From positions 60,617,722-60,681,721 of the forward strand of contig JAQMRL010000005.1 in the NCBI GenBank assembly GCA_035578175.1: 64,000 bases of DNA, read 5' to 3'. Under the pieces are notes generated by a model, which saw nothing but the letters and a program-made list of their open reading frames with translations, ran no database searches and was not told where the DNA came from. This document shows, piece after piece, positions 34,500 to 45,830 of the stretch. Source of the DNA: Catonia carolina (Eukaryota > Arthropoda > Insecta > Hemiptera > Achilidae). A program made the translations under genes and the position numbers. Positions within the stretch are counted from its first letter, which is position 1, and each line of letters begins with the position of its first letter.

Positions 34500-34561
34500 G
34501 CGCGGTATGCGGTACCGCTCTCACTATTAGAGTAACAAATAATGGTCTCACTACTAGAAGG
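34500..34561 (-). repeat. piggyBac right terminal and internal repeats
   Basis: Reading inward on the minus strand: CCTTCTAGTAGTGA, a 17-bp spacer, then CTAATAGTGAGAGCGGTACC and ATACCGCGC. CTCACTATTAG and CTCACTACTAG within it make the terminal motif partly duplicated. Confidence 0.9.
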
Positions 34562-34565
34562 TAAA

Positions 34566-35379
34566 AATTAGTGTTATTTTTTGTGTCTCATTTTTTGTTG
34601 TTCATGTAAAATTGTTTTGTTATTCCATTGTTATCTATTCTACGAAGGTATTTGTCACCTTGCTGTTTTTCATCTTCTGAAAGCATCTGTGATCGTTTTT
34701 CTGTGTTGTTAAAATTCTGATGATTGTCGTTTAATTGATATTCCGTCTTTTTTCTTTTGTATAAAAGTATATTTAAAAAATCTAAAATACAGTAGACAAA
34801 TCAAATGAATAAACGAAGACGTGTTAACATGTAGGAATAAAGATTTCGCATAAAACCGTAGGCTTTGAAGTAACCCTAATTCCGATCACGTCTCAATTTG
34901 CCGGTTTGGCGTTACCGACACAATATATGATTGCCACTTAATACAATCAAAAATACGGAGTACTTATGTGATTACAATAAGCGGCTGCCACTGTATATTG
35001 TTTCAAACCTACTGTTGTCTTTAATAACCAAGCAGTTGACGGGTAAGCTCTGTTGGTCTCTGTTGTTGCAAGACCTTCTTGTCTAATTTAGCGTTGTAGC
35101 CGTTTTGGCTCTTCACGTCTGATTTAATTCTGTAGTTAGGTTGATGACCTGGCCAACCATACCATAGGGGGGATCAGTAGCATGACCTTGAAGTCTTTCA
35201 TAAGCCTTTATCATAACATCTAATCTTTGACTAATAAATTACTTTAGGGTAATTTCATAAATGTATAATTTCATAGGTTTTGCCCACTGGCTTGACCTTT
35301 AATATTTATATATTTTCACCTAAAACATGCAAACCAGAAATTATTATTATAATACATTTTAAATTTAGCAAATTTAAAT
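34566..35379. other. AT-rich flank of the piggyBac element
   Basis: No recognised repeat or coding sequence. Confidence 0.45.
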
Positions 35380-35381
35380 AT

Positions 35382-35404
35382 CTTCTTCTTCTTCTTCTTC
35401 TTCA
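35382..35404. repeat. (CTT)n tract, likely LINE 3' tail
   Basis: A short CTT array sits at the 3' end (minus strand, GAA units) of the adjacent LINE copy. Many non-LTR elements end in such microsatellite tails. Confidence 0.8.
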
Positions 35405-35899
35405 TTCAGGGCATAGGCGAAACGCCTGTTCCGATCTCAAAGGGTTTATTTGTTAAATGTTGTTACATGACCATCGCTTCCTTGGTCTTCCAACATTTCT
35501 TCGACCAACTGGCTTATATTGCTAAACTTTTTTGGGAATTCTTTCATCATTCATCCTTTCCAGATGTTCCATCCACCGTTGTCTATTTTCAAAGATCTTG
35601 TCTTCTAGTTTAAATACTGCCAGATCCTTGCGAACATCTTCGTTGTACAACCTGTCCAGCAATGTACAACCTTTAACGGGCCTGAGGAATCTCATTTCTG
35701 AGGCTTGTATTTTGCTAAGGTGCCTCTTATTCGTTGTCCATGTCTCAGAGCCATATAACAAAGATGGTACAGCCATTACCCTATAAAATTTCAATTGGGT
35801 GTCTTTCCTTGTTTTCTTGTTTAAGGTGCGTCGGATGGTACCACATAAAGACTGAAACTTGTTCAACTTATTATTAATGTCTAAATCATTAATAATCAT
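35405..35899 (-). pseudogene. LINE family 1 reverse-transcriptase C-terminal fragment, best preserved
   Basis: A 125-codon open frame on the minus strand (35899-35522) reads KFQSLCGTIRRTLNKKTRKD, FYRVMAVPSLLYGSETWTT, KIQASEMRFLRPVKGCTLLD and RWMEHLERMNDERIPKKV. After a frame change comes QYKPVGRRNVGRPRKRW at about 35510-35460, then the 3' UTR and GAA tail. This is the thumb and C-terminal region of a non-LTR reverse transcriptase. The catalytic palm is missing. Confidence 0.9.
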
Positions 35900-38148
35900 T
35901 GTTATATCATGTTCGTAAGTACTACATTGTAGATTAATCTAACACATTCAGAAGAGAAAAGCTCGGCTTTAACACTTTTACATTGTTTTACTTAACTATT
36001 TTCACTTAAATTAGTTCATGAGACTTGCTACGTTTCATTCGACTGTACAAACCACGGACGTCTATCAGCTGGATTCTTTCTATATGCCATACCGGTGAAG
36101 TCTTTGATTTTCTGCAAATTTTCCGATTGTGTCCATCTCTGTGAAGATTAAAGATAGGCGTTCCTTATGTACCAACCAAGATGCATCTACGTGTTCCACT
36201 TCTTTTTAAGTTTATCATACATGAAATAATATTCAGACGTGATACTTTTCGTACATGTTGTAGAAGAACTAAAGAAAGAACGAAAGAAGGTGAAAGAGTA
36301 GAAGATATAGCTCCTTAACTGAAAGACACGTCTGTCCTTGAGAGAAAGAAAAGAATGGGAAAGCGTTGCCATGGAAACCTTCAAGACGCTGTCTATCAGA
36401 ATGAACGGCAGAGAACTTCATGGAGGGGGGAACAGTTACAGAGGAGTGGAAATGGGGGAATGGAAAAAAGAAAGGGCTTTCATATCCATTGACTTTTATT
36501 CTCGGTTAAAATACACAATCCCCCGCCCCGTTTTTCCACCGTTTTTCCATATTTTTCTAACTCTCTTTAACTTTGAAAGAAAGTACTTAGATTTAAATTA
36601 TTCCAAAGTTAGCAATACAAATTAAACTTATCTAAGCTCCTTACGTTTATTATTATTATATAAATTTAAATGTGTAATTAGAAGACAAAATATGAAAAGA
36701 AACCTACTCTCTGTTTTTATTCGCAAAATAAACTCGCCAAAAATAATTTTTTGTTTTCCCCTGTAAACGTTAAATTACTCAGAAATGAGTTATTCATGAA
36801 ATTTTCCTTTTTCCTTTAATTTTTAACGTTGAAAGAGTGAATTATTAAATCCCTTTAGGTATTATTTCAAAAATATTGTATCCACTCTCAGTGGAGTTCT
36901 CAAAAACATAAGTTTGGTTTTTCTAAGATTTTGTTAGGTTTTAACTGTTTAGGTAACCTCAATGAACATGAATTAGGTTTTTGGGTAGAATGGTTTTTTT
37001 TTTTGTTTAAACGTTCAATATTCTGAGATTTTTCAAGGTTTTCCACCGTTGTGTGAGAAATATTTCATGTCCAAATTTATGTAGCTGGTTATTTTTCTAT
37101 AAAATGTAATCTTTCAATTTCTTATTCTTTTCACGGTATATATTATAAGTTATGTTCCGGCATTAAAATGGTTTTATGCATAAGAAATCTGCAATTAGAA
37201 TAAATTACTTCCAACAGTTTAGAGGTGATCCCAAGCATCTTTTTCCTACAACTCTGGAAGTTGGCATGAAGGTTTATACCTAAGGTTTTTTTGACTATAC
37301 AAGATATTTTTATTTGCAAATGTATAAAATTAACAACAAGCAAATTAAAAAAAAAAGGATATATATATTGACAAATTTTAAGACATTGAGGAGATCGCTG
37401 CCCATTAACAGTACTCTAACCGTAATCATTAAGTTAGTGGATTAAGTTAGCGTAACAAAAAGTTGTGGAAGGGATATACGAGCGAGAACACGACCCAGCT
37501 AAATATATCGTTCTTAGTATAGAAATTATCGTAATAGTAGGTTGTGAGAACATTTGTACCTTAAAACGGTATTAGTTCTGCAAGATGTTGATTAGACGGA
37601 TGGTGAGGCAGTATTTTACTTATAACTTTTAAAATTGATTTCTAAACTGTACAAAGATTGAAATTATAATTTTGTTTTAAAATTTAGAGAAGTTTTAAAC
37701 GTATTGAGATCATTTATTACTTTAATCATAGAAGAAGAATATCGATTATAAATCTAAAACAAGTTTAGTATACTTTGATGTTGACGGATATTCTCTCTTA
37801 ATGAATATAACAAATCGAGTTAACAGAATTTTAAACTATAGTAAAATTAGAAAGCCTATGTGGATAACTAAATTTGATTACAGCTATATGATAAGTTAAT
37901 AAGTTATCTATAGAAAATTAAATTAAGTTGTAACTTAACGGTTAAATCTAAGTCTTTTATAATATGATTTATTAAAGTGTAAAGCGAAGTGAAGGAGATC
38001 AGAAAAGTTATCTATTTACTTTTTTATGTTGGTACGCCTGATTTAATTATCTACATACATTATATAAATGCGAAAAGACTCTCTAAAAAATTGACTCATC
38101 TAATCATTTGTTTGTAATTCTCTTTGCGGTCATCAAGAGAACTTATCT
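35900..38148. other. AT-rich stretch without recognised features
   Basis: The open frames here (such as 36338-36625) lack recognisable motifs. No transposon ends were seen. Confidence 0.4.
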
Positions 38149-38525
38149 TGTTTAGGCCATCATCCAAAAGACGAGTTTGAACCGTTTTACTAAGTAAAAC
38201 GAGGAGTAATGTGATTCACAAAGGCTCCCTCACTGAGTCGAATAGTGTGCTTATCAGCATGCCAGACCCTCTGAAAAGTATTTACTTTTCACCCTACAAA
38301 TGAAACCTTCTCTTCATTCACCACAGGGTCTAGCTGTATAATTAAATTCATTACTCGTAAAGGAGATAGCTCTGATTAGTTTCTTCTACACTTCTACCAC
38401 TTTTGTTCTTAAATGCTTCAGTCAAATAATTGGCTAACCATGTGGACAGGAAATAACTATTTTTTGTAGCCCTTGAACTAGCAGATCGAGTGCAAATAAT
38501 TTGACACTCCACCTGCTTGAGAAAA
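38149..38525 (+). repeat. Rep430 dispersed repeat, forward copy
   Basis: Runs CTTGTTTAGGCCATCATCC ... CACAGGGTCTAGCTGTATAA ... CACTCCACCTGCTTGAG, with all landmark blocks in order and moderate divergence. Confidence 0.85.
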
Positions 38526-38779
38526 CTTTTTAACATCTAAAACTGGGAAACATCCATATGATGACCAAATCTGTGGAACAGTGGGAAAATGATTATATTT
38601 CAATTTTTTATGACTTGAAAAACGTAAAAATAGTTTTGATTTTCCCTGAAAATCAGGCTTTATATTACTAATGAGAAAACTTGCACAAGATATTTTTATG
38701 TGTGGCCTAATTAGGATTTAATAGTTCGTAGTAATTTTAAGTATACATCACCTGCATCAAACCTTGAAAATTCATGAAC

Positions 38780-39190
38780 GAAAGGTCGACAAGGTTGGAA
38801 AATATAAATACTTTGGAACAATTTTCAAAATGAATAACAATTGCACTAAAAACCGCTAGAGTTGGTAAGCTAAAACTTTCTTCAATAAAATGAGGAAATT
38901 ACTGTGGACCTTACATTGAAGTTAATAGACTGCTCAGATTTTATCTGTTCTGAGTGGTGTTTTACAAGAAGGATGATTGTACCTTGAAGAAGAACATTAC
39001 TGAAAAATTGGGTTTGAAATGTGGTCACATCGAAGGATTTTGAGATGTACTTGGGCGGATTGTATCACAAACGAGTGTTCTCAGAATTATGGGAAAGAAG
39101 AATGGTTTGTAAGAACCATATGAATCATAACTTGCAATACTTGGTCACGTGATAAGAGAGGAGAAGTACGGCGTAAAATCGTGAGTGCAA
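38780..39190 (+). pseudogene. LINE family 2 reverse-transcriptase fragment
   Basis: Forward frames read KVDKVGKYKYFGTIFKMNNN, then IGFEMWSHRRILRCTWADCI with TNECSQN, then CNTWSRDKRGEVRRKIV. This is the tail order V.KYKYLG / FEMW.YRRILR..W.DRITNE of LINE family 2. Many stops are present. Confidence 0.75.
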
Positions 39191-39369
39191 TTATTATCTG
39201 GATTTGCCCACCAAAAGAAATTTAAAATTTATGCGTTAGCCGGTAAGGTGAAGTAACTTTGTCACAAATCCAATTTTTTGTCACTATTTAGATGAAAACT
39301 TGTCATGAACAGTAAGTACTATTTTACCACACCCTTACACAAAGTAAGACCCACGTTATGGTGAAAACG

Positions 39370-39690
39370 TAAGGGCGCTCTCTTAAAAAGGTGCATTTTT
39401 CTTGAATGACAATGTGCACGCACACCGCTTAGAGAACGAAGAAACGCTTGAAAATTTGGTTTGGGAGTTGTTACCACATCCTCTTATTGCACACATTTGG
39501 TCCTGCCCAATTTTCATTTGTTCGGTCTGCGCAAAGACTTTTTACGCGACAAGAATTTTGACAAAAAAAGGTTTATGAATGGTTCAAATAGGAAGGTATA
39601 TAGTTCTACGTTGTCTAATTAAAAAGCTCACAAAACGGTGGGACAAATGTCTGAATTTTACTGGAAACATACTTGTATGAATAAATGGTT
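39370..39690 (+). pseudogene. Mariner transposase C-terminal remnant
   Basis: Forward frames read KGAFFLNDNVHAHTA, RTKKRLKIWFGSCYHIL, TRQEF, VYEWFK and the tail NGGTNV.ILLETYLYE. These match the mariner order HDNARPHTA, ET...LGW..L.HPPYSPDLAP, WF..., KRWDKC....GDYVE. No terminal repeats were recognised. Stops and frameshifts show inactivity. Confidence 0.75.
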
Positions 39691-40299
39691 TGTTTCCTAC
39701 ATCAGTTTGTTTCGTTTATTATTGAATCCCATTTGGGTAATCTGCCCTTGGGATATTTGTAATCCCAATTTTCTTCCAACTCTAGAGAGGTTAATAGTAA
39801 GGAAGCGAAATTGCTAGTACGTTATTAATTCTGTAGCTTAACGTGTGCACTGAATCATAAACATCGAAATACGTACTACGAAATGAAGTAAACTAGTCAG
39901 CAGTGCAATTATAATTCATGTAACATACTGAGCACTGTCTCTTTACATACATATTCACGTACAATGTTCAGTGGTGAGGTGAACTCGCATCAGATGTCTT
40001 CTGTTGTCGGAGGGAGACTGCATTAACTGATGGACAGATGAATGACCTACTTATCTTTGTCGCTAAAAGCCAACATTACTATGAATGAATCTGTAATTAA
40101 TGTTGTTATAAGCTCTATTCTGCAAATCAATCTGATGTAATCAAATGTAATTGAATTGCATCTTTACTCTTCCATCCCTTAATTTACACATGAAAACGCC
40201 AATTAACACTTGACCGACTGACTGATTTATTTATTTATTCATCACTACTACACAACAATAGATTTAGAAACTTGAAATTTTACATGATCTTTTCAAAAA
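39691..40299. other. Stretch without recognised features
   Basis: Nothing recognised. Confidence 0.4.
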
Positions 40300-40527
40300 C
40301 TCCTAATATGTGCACGTTGACATTGCAATCTGTTTAATTTCGAAATAATAAGCAACCCCATGACCCAAGAAGAGAGGATGACGTGTATAATGTGTAAGTC
40401 AGGTTTAGTCTTGTACAGACTCAGGCTGACCATTCCTGAGAGAGTATGGTTAATTGAACCCCAACCATAACAAAACACCGGTAACCACTGTCTAGGATCA
40501 AAATTCATAAAAAAGTGACTACCTTTA

Positions 40528-41158
40528 TGTCACCATCGTCCCCTTTGATAAGGTACTGTGCTGCCGGCTAAAAAGCTTCCGATGTAGTGACTGAGGGAAC
40601 CGCCAATAGTTCCGAAAGGGGCGGAAGACCTGTGGTGGCGTACCGACAGAAGCCTTTGCCGCCAAGGTCAAGACCAATAACCACCTTTACCACAGCGCTC
40701 TCGGCGACTATGTAAACAGCGCTCCACTGAGCCCGAGGAGTTTCAACTCCGATCCAGACAGCAGACAAGACGTCCGCCATCGGCACACGGCTACCGGACG
40801 CCAACGAAGGCTCATCGACGACCCCGCAAGAGAGAAGATGATGCTTTCGCTTGGCGACCCCACAGCATAAGCTGTCGACCGGACCGTCATCCCCCGCTGC
40901 TGCGAGCGATGCCCACAGCGGTCCCTCGACCAAGCCTTACGCCCACCGGATCCGACAAAGCAACCATCTTCTAATGCGAGGGAAAAAGATGACGTCTCCG
41001 CTGAACGACGACACGCCGTGTCGCCCAGCTCCCGACCGCCACGATGACTGCGACCAACGCTTCGCCAAGACGACCACCAAAACGTTTAAACGGCCCTTTT
41101 CAGGGCCACCAAAAAGTTAAGGTTTGAACGCGCCACTTAATGTCGCCATCCGGCGACA
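40528..41158 (+). mobile_element. LTR-like element, subfamily B, with perfect TTTA duplication
   Basis: 631 bp running TGTCACCATC...CCGGCGACA, flanked by TTTA at 40524-40527 and 41159-41162. The TATA-like CTATGTAAAC (40708-40717) lies about 180 bp in. One perfect histone-type hairpin GGCCCTTTTCAGGGCC (41092-41107) sits about 50 bp from the 3' end, followed by ACCAAAAAG. The 5' part differs from subfamily A; the 3' part is shared. The open frames on both strands are not conserved with the 47 kb copy. Confidence 0.8.
41092..41107 (+). promoter_or_regulatory. Histone mRNA-type 3' stem-loop, perfect
   Basis: GGCCCTTTTCAGGGCC: a six-base perfect stem and loop TTTC, preceded by A/C-rich AACGTTTAAAC and followed by ACCA, as in animal replication-dependent histone mRNAs. 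Confidence 0.85.
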
Positions 41159-41240
41159 TTTACTAGGATTTGAACCAATAACCTTCATCTCCAAACATCA
41201 GTTGTTAAAATTTACTAGCACAGTACATACTAGTTTGGCA

Positions 41241-43415
41241 ACACCGCTCAAGATATCCAACCCCTGCAAGCACATCAATTTCTGAATTTTTAAAAAATCA
41301 TATCTAAAAATCGGTTTTCGTAATTTACTAAACTTGTCACATCATAAAAAGGGATTCGAAGCAAATCCAACGATATATGGCTCATGTTCATACGTCATCT
41401 TGATAGTGCGATAAATAGTTTACTAAGTAATAAACCAAACGGGTCACCAAATTGAAATGTTGGGTACATTGGCAAAGATATAAACTATGTTGGGCTAAAA
41501 TTTGGTTAAGATCAGAACATTCATTCGCATGTTATAGGCTACTAAACTCACGTCTTCCGTAAAAGAGCATTAAATATAAGTACTTCTTTCATTCGCTAAT
41601 ACGTCAGTTTTTACATATTTAAAAAAATTTTAATCAAACCATATAACGTAAAATCAATCAGCGCCAATTTTGACATATTTATTATTAAAATACGTTTGGC
41701 CAGTTTTGACATAATATTTACTCTAAACTCGAGTCTATGAATTTTGAACCGACAGTAGGTCAAATACCTTCACGCAAATTTTTAGAATTTTTTTAACGAC
41801 CCAATTGTAAGAAAATAAATTAATACAAAAACCCACGTTTTTACTATCCGGGGTCCAAGATGAGTGATTCGGTAAATTAATCATGGATTTCTTATTTCTT
41901 TACGTCAAGACACCATATTGTTGGGTCAGTTTGAAAGTTCGTGATTGAGGGTATTCTTATACTGTGGATAATTCTAACTAGCAGAACTCTTGCTCTACAT
42001 GTACACACAGTTCCGCATAACGTATGTCCATAACCTATTCTTTCAACAAGGTCTACAAATTTTAATGTACGCAAATGCTTACAGCCTTATTCCAATGGAC
42101 GAACATAAAAATAATTATTTCATTTTAAAATATGTATTTAATTTCTCCCAGTAAAAATTCAAATTAGCCTATAAATTACAAGAAATAAACTGTAAAAACC
42201 CACTAAACTATACTCTACAGACACACGCAGCTAACTAAAGAAATGGATCTGAATATAATAATGAACAGTAAGTCATATATGAAAACAAATTAAACACATC
42301 ATTACGTCTGACAGATTAATAATAACAGTGAAAACAAAGCGTAGTAACCATGCGTGAGTCGCACATTATAGTAGCGATTGTATACTTTTGTGTGACTGTA
42401 CCGTCATTGCAAAGCGAGTGGCGAAGAGTGGAGTAGATGAAGACCGAAGCTGCTTGAACCAATTCGAATTGTAAAAGGTATACCTGTGGGGCTATCTTCT
42501 AACGAGGAAATTTTTGTGATTTGCCGTACGATTTATTTAAGGTATTGTTTTGACACTATGAATATCGTTAAAAATTTAGTAATACATTATAAAGATGTAT
42601 TTCACTGAACGGAAATTAGAAGACACGGTGTGTAACATTATGGGTTTAGGCCAAAAATGATACCATACTCAAACACAAACACACAAACGTAGAGGTTCTA
42701 CATTAGTTCACTGGATTTAGCAGTAACACTGTTTGACATAATTCAACCGTTATGACCCTTCACTTCTTTCAAAATAAATTATTTAAATCGTTTCCTGGGT
42801 CTCAACATATTATCCGATTCATGGCACTTCCTGTTATGCATGCGCACGCACGCGTTTTTCATTTACAGGCAATGGAACTAGCCGCGCGTGAAACACCAAA
42901 GCTAACCCCAGTTACTCGTTCTCAGTAATTCTAACATGCTTTCACAAATACATTCATTATTGTCATATATTCTTCTGGAAATCCGTGCGTATGTGTATGA
43001 GAAAGAGAGAAAGAAAACACAGGGAGAGAGAGATGGTAATAACTCATCTACAACTTTTCCTCCCAAAAATCTCTAATAAATTTATTTTAAATAATTTATT
43101 ATAACTTTCATACTCTTGTGTGGATGATAAAAACAGTTATTTTTTATGGCAATAAATTAAACAGCCTAAATAAATCTATGCACTTTTCTTATTTTTTATT
43201 TATTGAAACCATAATAGCAAAGTGTATAGTTGTCATGAAAAAAGTGTTAATTATTAAACGTGTAATTAAAAGTGTACTTTTGACAATATTAAATTTGAGT
43301 TATTATTTTAAGCATTTAGAGTTTGTACCTTGATCAACAAATCTTATTGTGTTACATAACATAAAATTGTATCAAAATTAATTCCGTAATTTTACATTAA
43401 CGAATAATAATAATT
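41241..43415. other. AT-rich stretch without recognised features
   Basis: A GC-richer part near 42330-42500 could hold unrecognised exon sequence but has no frame or splice context. A GCATGCGCACGCACGCG tract lies near 42840. Confidence 0.4.
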
Positions 43416-43417
43416 AC

Positions 43418-43800
43418 GCCCATAACAGACAGGTGGAGTGTTAAATTATTTGCACTCGATCTAATAGTTCCAGGGCTACAAAAAATAGTTCTGTTCTTAT
43501 CACATGGTCAGCCAATTATATGACATGCATTTAAAAATAGAAGGGGTAGAGGTGTAACAGACACAAGTCAGAGTCATCTTCTCTGAATGTAATCAATTTC
43601 ATTATACACCAAGACTCTGTGGTGAATGAAGTGAAGGTGTCATTTGTAGGGTGCACGGTAGATGCTTTTCGGAGGACCTGGTATGCTAATAAGCATAAGC
43701 TACTTTTCTACTCAGTGAGAAAGGCAATGGTAAACCACCTCATTTCTCATTTTACTCGGTAAAACCTCTAAAGGTTCAAACCAGCCTTTCAACAACAACA
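43418..43800 (-). repeat. Rep430 dispersed repeat, reverse copy
   Basis: Begins GCCCATAACAGACAGGTGG and ends ACCAGCCTTTCAACAACAAC. The GGCTGATGAC block is lost. Full order of landmarks otherwise. Confidence 0.87.
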
Positions 43801-43870
43801 ATAATCGCTATAAATTGGTATCAATAATAACTCATTGCATCAAAATAATACATAAACTTAACTATAAAAA

Positions 43871-44581
43871 TCGGGTGTTAAACACTCACACGACTTTCTC
43901 TTGCCGATGCGAATAATAAACAATACAACCTAACATTATTAATGAAACATTAAAAATTAAAAAAAACTAACTTCAATAAATATAACCTAATTTTAATCAT
44001 GATTGAATGATGCAAAATTAAAACCAACCTCTATTTGGCTTAATAATAAGGAAAATCACTCTTTGACGCTAAACTATACTCTTTAGAGAAAAATGCTCTG
44101 AATAAAAGTTGTAGATCTTTTAATTTCCTATAAATTTTATTATACCCTTTTATCGTTAAATATACTTTAAGGCTGAAATCTTAAAAAATCCATTTTTTAC
44201 AGATTTTCATAAAAAACAGAAAATCACTAATTACCGCTAAACTAAGCGTTATACAAAAAATGTTTGGAATTTATAAATGTTCTAAAACTTTGACTATATA
44301 CAATGTAGTAAATAAGGCTATTTTAAAAAAAAATAGTAGAAGCCTTTTTGAGAAAATCACAAAACGTTAAAAATTACACGACTAAACTACTATCGGTTGA
44401 CTTCAAGTTTTCTTCCGGTTGACTGATTTTGTTGAAAATGTACACACAGAGCAATCGCTAAATGTTTTTTTGGTTTTAGGGAGTTTGAAAACGTATGTAT
44501 ATCCGGTGAAAACTCGATTTCAAAAATTCGACATGAAAACAATACTTTCCCTCCTATATATTCATAAAGGCAAGAGAAAGT
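43871..44581 (+). repeat. GCAAGAG-family repeat, both cores intact (711 bp)
   Basis: Left arm GGGTGTTAAACACTCACACG, core ACTTTCTCTTGCC (43893-43905). Right core GGCAAGAGAAAGT (44569-44581) is its exact reverse complement. It has the usual AATCACTAATTACCGCTAAA block and an internal deletion compared with the 25 kb copy. Confidence 0.9.
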
Positions 44582-45360
44582 AATAAAGGGTACATAAATG
44601 AAAAGTAGCTTTAATTTTCCCGTTCTTTTGCCTTTATTTTACTTCCCACTTGGTAAACACATAAAATTTTGGATAATTATTTGGAATTATGTTTTTACTC
44701 TGAGAATGAAATGAATTTGAAATGATGTGAAATTAAATAATCAAGGATGGGTAAATGCTGTTGAAATTTTGTGGAATTGGTGTACATTAATGTAACAACA
44801 GGTCGTTTGCCCCGAAGCCACTTTTGTGTGCATTTACCGTATTCAGTACAGGACAGATTTGTAATCACCAAATGGTTGGAAATGCGAAGGTAATTACAAT
44901 TCCTAATCGATCCATGAAGGCTGAATATCGATGTACAACGTGATCATGTTATTTACCTGTTCAGTTTGGATAAATTGGGATATCGAGATTGTAATGAGTA
45001 TATCGATTGTTAAAATTGAATTTATATACAAAATATTTACGTAATTGCGCGTTTTTATTGTCAGGGACTATAGAATCCCATGTTCCCAATCGTCAAAATC
45101 GTTTATTTTTCATTTTTCCAAGTAATATTTTAGTATTTTAGTCGTAAAATAATGCTGTAGGCATTATCTAAATTCAAACAATCAACAGTGATCACTACAA
45201 GCCAATTATATGGTTTCCATAGCATATTACGTATTTATTTCCGATTTCTATACAAGATTCATTTAAGTAAATACACAATTGTCTTTCCTTAATTCACAAT
45301 CTAAAGACACAACATGCCCACCATTTTGTTAACATTACATAGATACCTAAAGCAGATTCC
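44582..45360. other. Stretch without recognised features
   Basis: Nothing recognised. Confidence 0.4.
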
Positions 45361-45830
45361 GTTAGATATCATGGTATACATCTTGACAAATAACTAAATT
45401 GGAGAACACACATTCAAAACAAAAGGAAACAGCTGCACGCAAAACTGAAACAGTTTTATTAAATACTTGGTAAACGTTCGACAATCAATCTTAACAACAA
45501 AATTTTAATTTACAAATGAATTCTTAAACCTATTTGGACATAAGGAATTCAATTATGAGGCTCAGCAAGCCGTTCCAACATTGAAACCTTGCAAAGATTC
45601 CAAGCGAAATTTACCACCTTGGTACATAATGAACAATATTACACACAAATCTACACATTCCAACAATTCAAAAAGAAATCAACACATACAGTAGAAAATA
45701 TCAAAGAAGACTCGAATCAAACAACGAATCATGTCGCCAACTTAATTTTAGACAATTCAAACGACACTCACCGGCTGAAACGAAGACATCTTTCGGACTA
45801 TTCCTTTCGAATTATTATTTATCTCTTTCA
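45361..45830 (+). pseudogene. Jockey-type LINE ORF2 C-terminal fragment
   Basis: Forward frames read VRYHGIHLDK, LNWRTHIQNKRKQLHAKLKQ, LNNKILIYK, ILKPIWT.GIQL.GSASRSN, IETLQRFQAKFTTLVHNE and NLILDNSNDTHRLKRRH. This is the complete order of the Jockey-clade ORF2 tail. Several stops show inactivity. It covers the same region as the shorter pieces at 9.7 and 16.4 kb. Confidence 0.9.

Larger units (their letters stand above)
32062..34561 (+). mobile_element. Complete piggyBac-superfamily transposon (2,500 bp)
   Basis: Terminal 14-bp inverted repeats CCTTCTAGTAGTGA (32062-32075; complement 34548-34561) and a 31-bp internal repeat (32066-32096; complement 34500-34530, four mismatches) bracket an intact transposase gene. 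At the left end the internal repeat overlaps the terminal one. At the right it is set in by 17 bp. This asymmetry is typical of piggyBac ends. The flanks are ATTA (left) and TAAA (right), not the expected TTAA duplication. Confidence 0.95.
40300..41240 (-). mobile_element. SINE-B copy split by an LTR-like insertion
   Basis: 40300-40527 matches the reverse of the SINE-B body (CAGGCTGACCATTCCTGAG, TGAACCCCAACCAT). 41163-41240 matches its head (CTAGGATTTGAACCAATAAC, the B box in reverse). The LTR-like element 40528-41158 lies between, with the SINE sequence TTTA duplicated. Confidence 0.85.

Noticed and set aside
40568..41120. Open frames of 121 and 89 codons in the GC-rich block at 41 kb
   Set aside because: The related copy at 47 kb does not preserve these frames. 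GC-rich repeats give long chance frames.
42330..42560. Possible 5'UTR exon of the receptor gene
   Set aside because: It is somewhat GC-richer, but no frame, promoter or splice evidence on the minus strand supports it.
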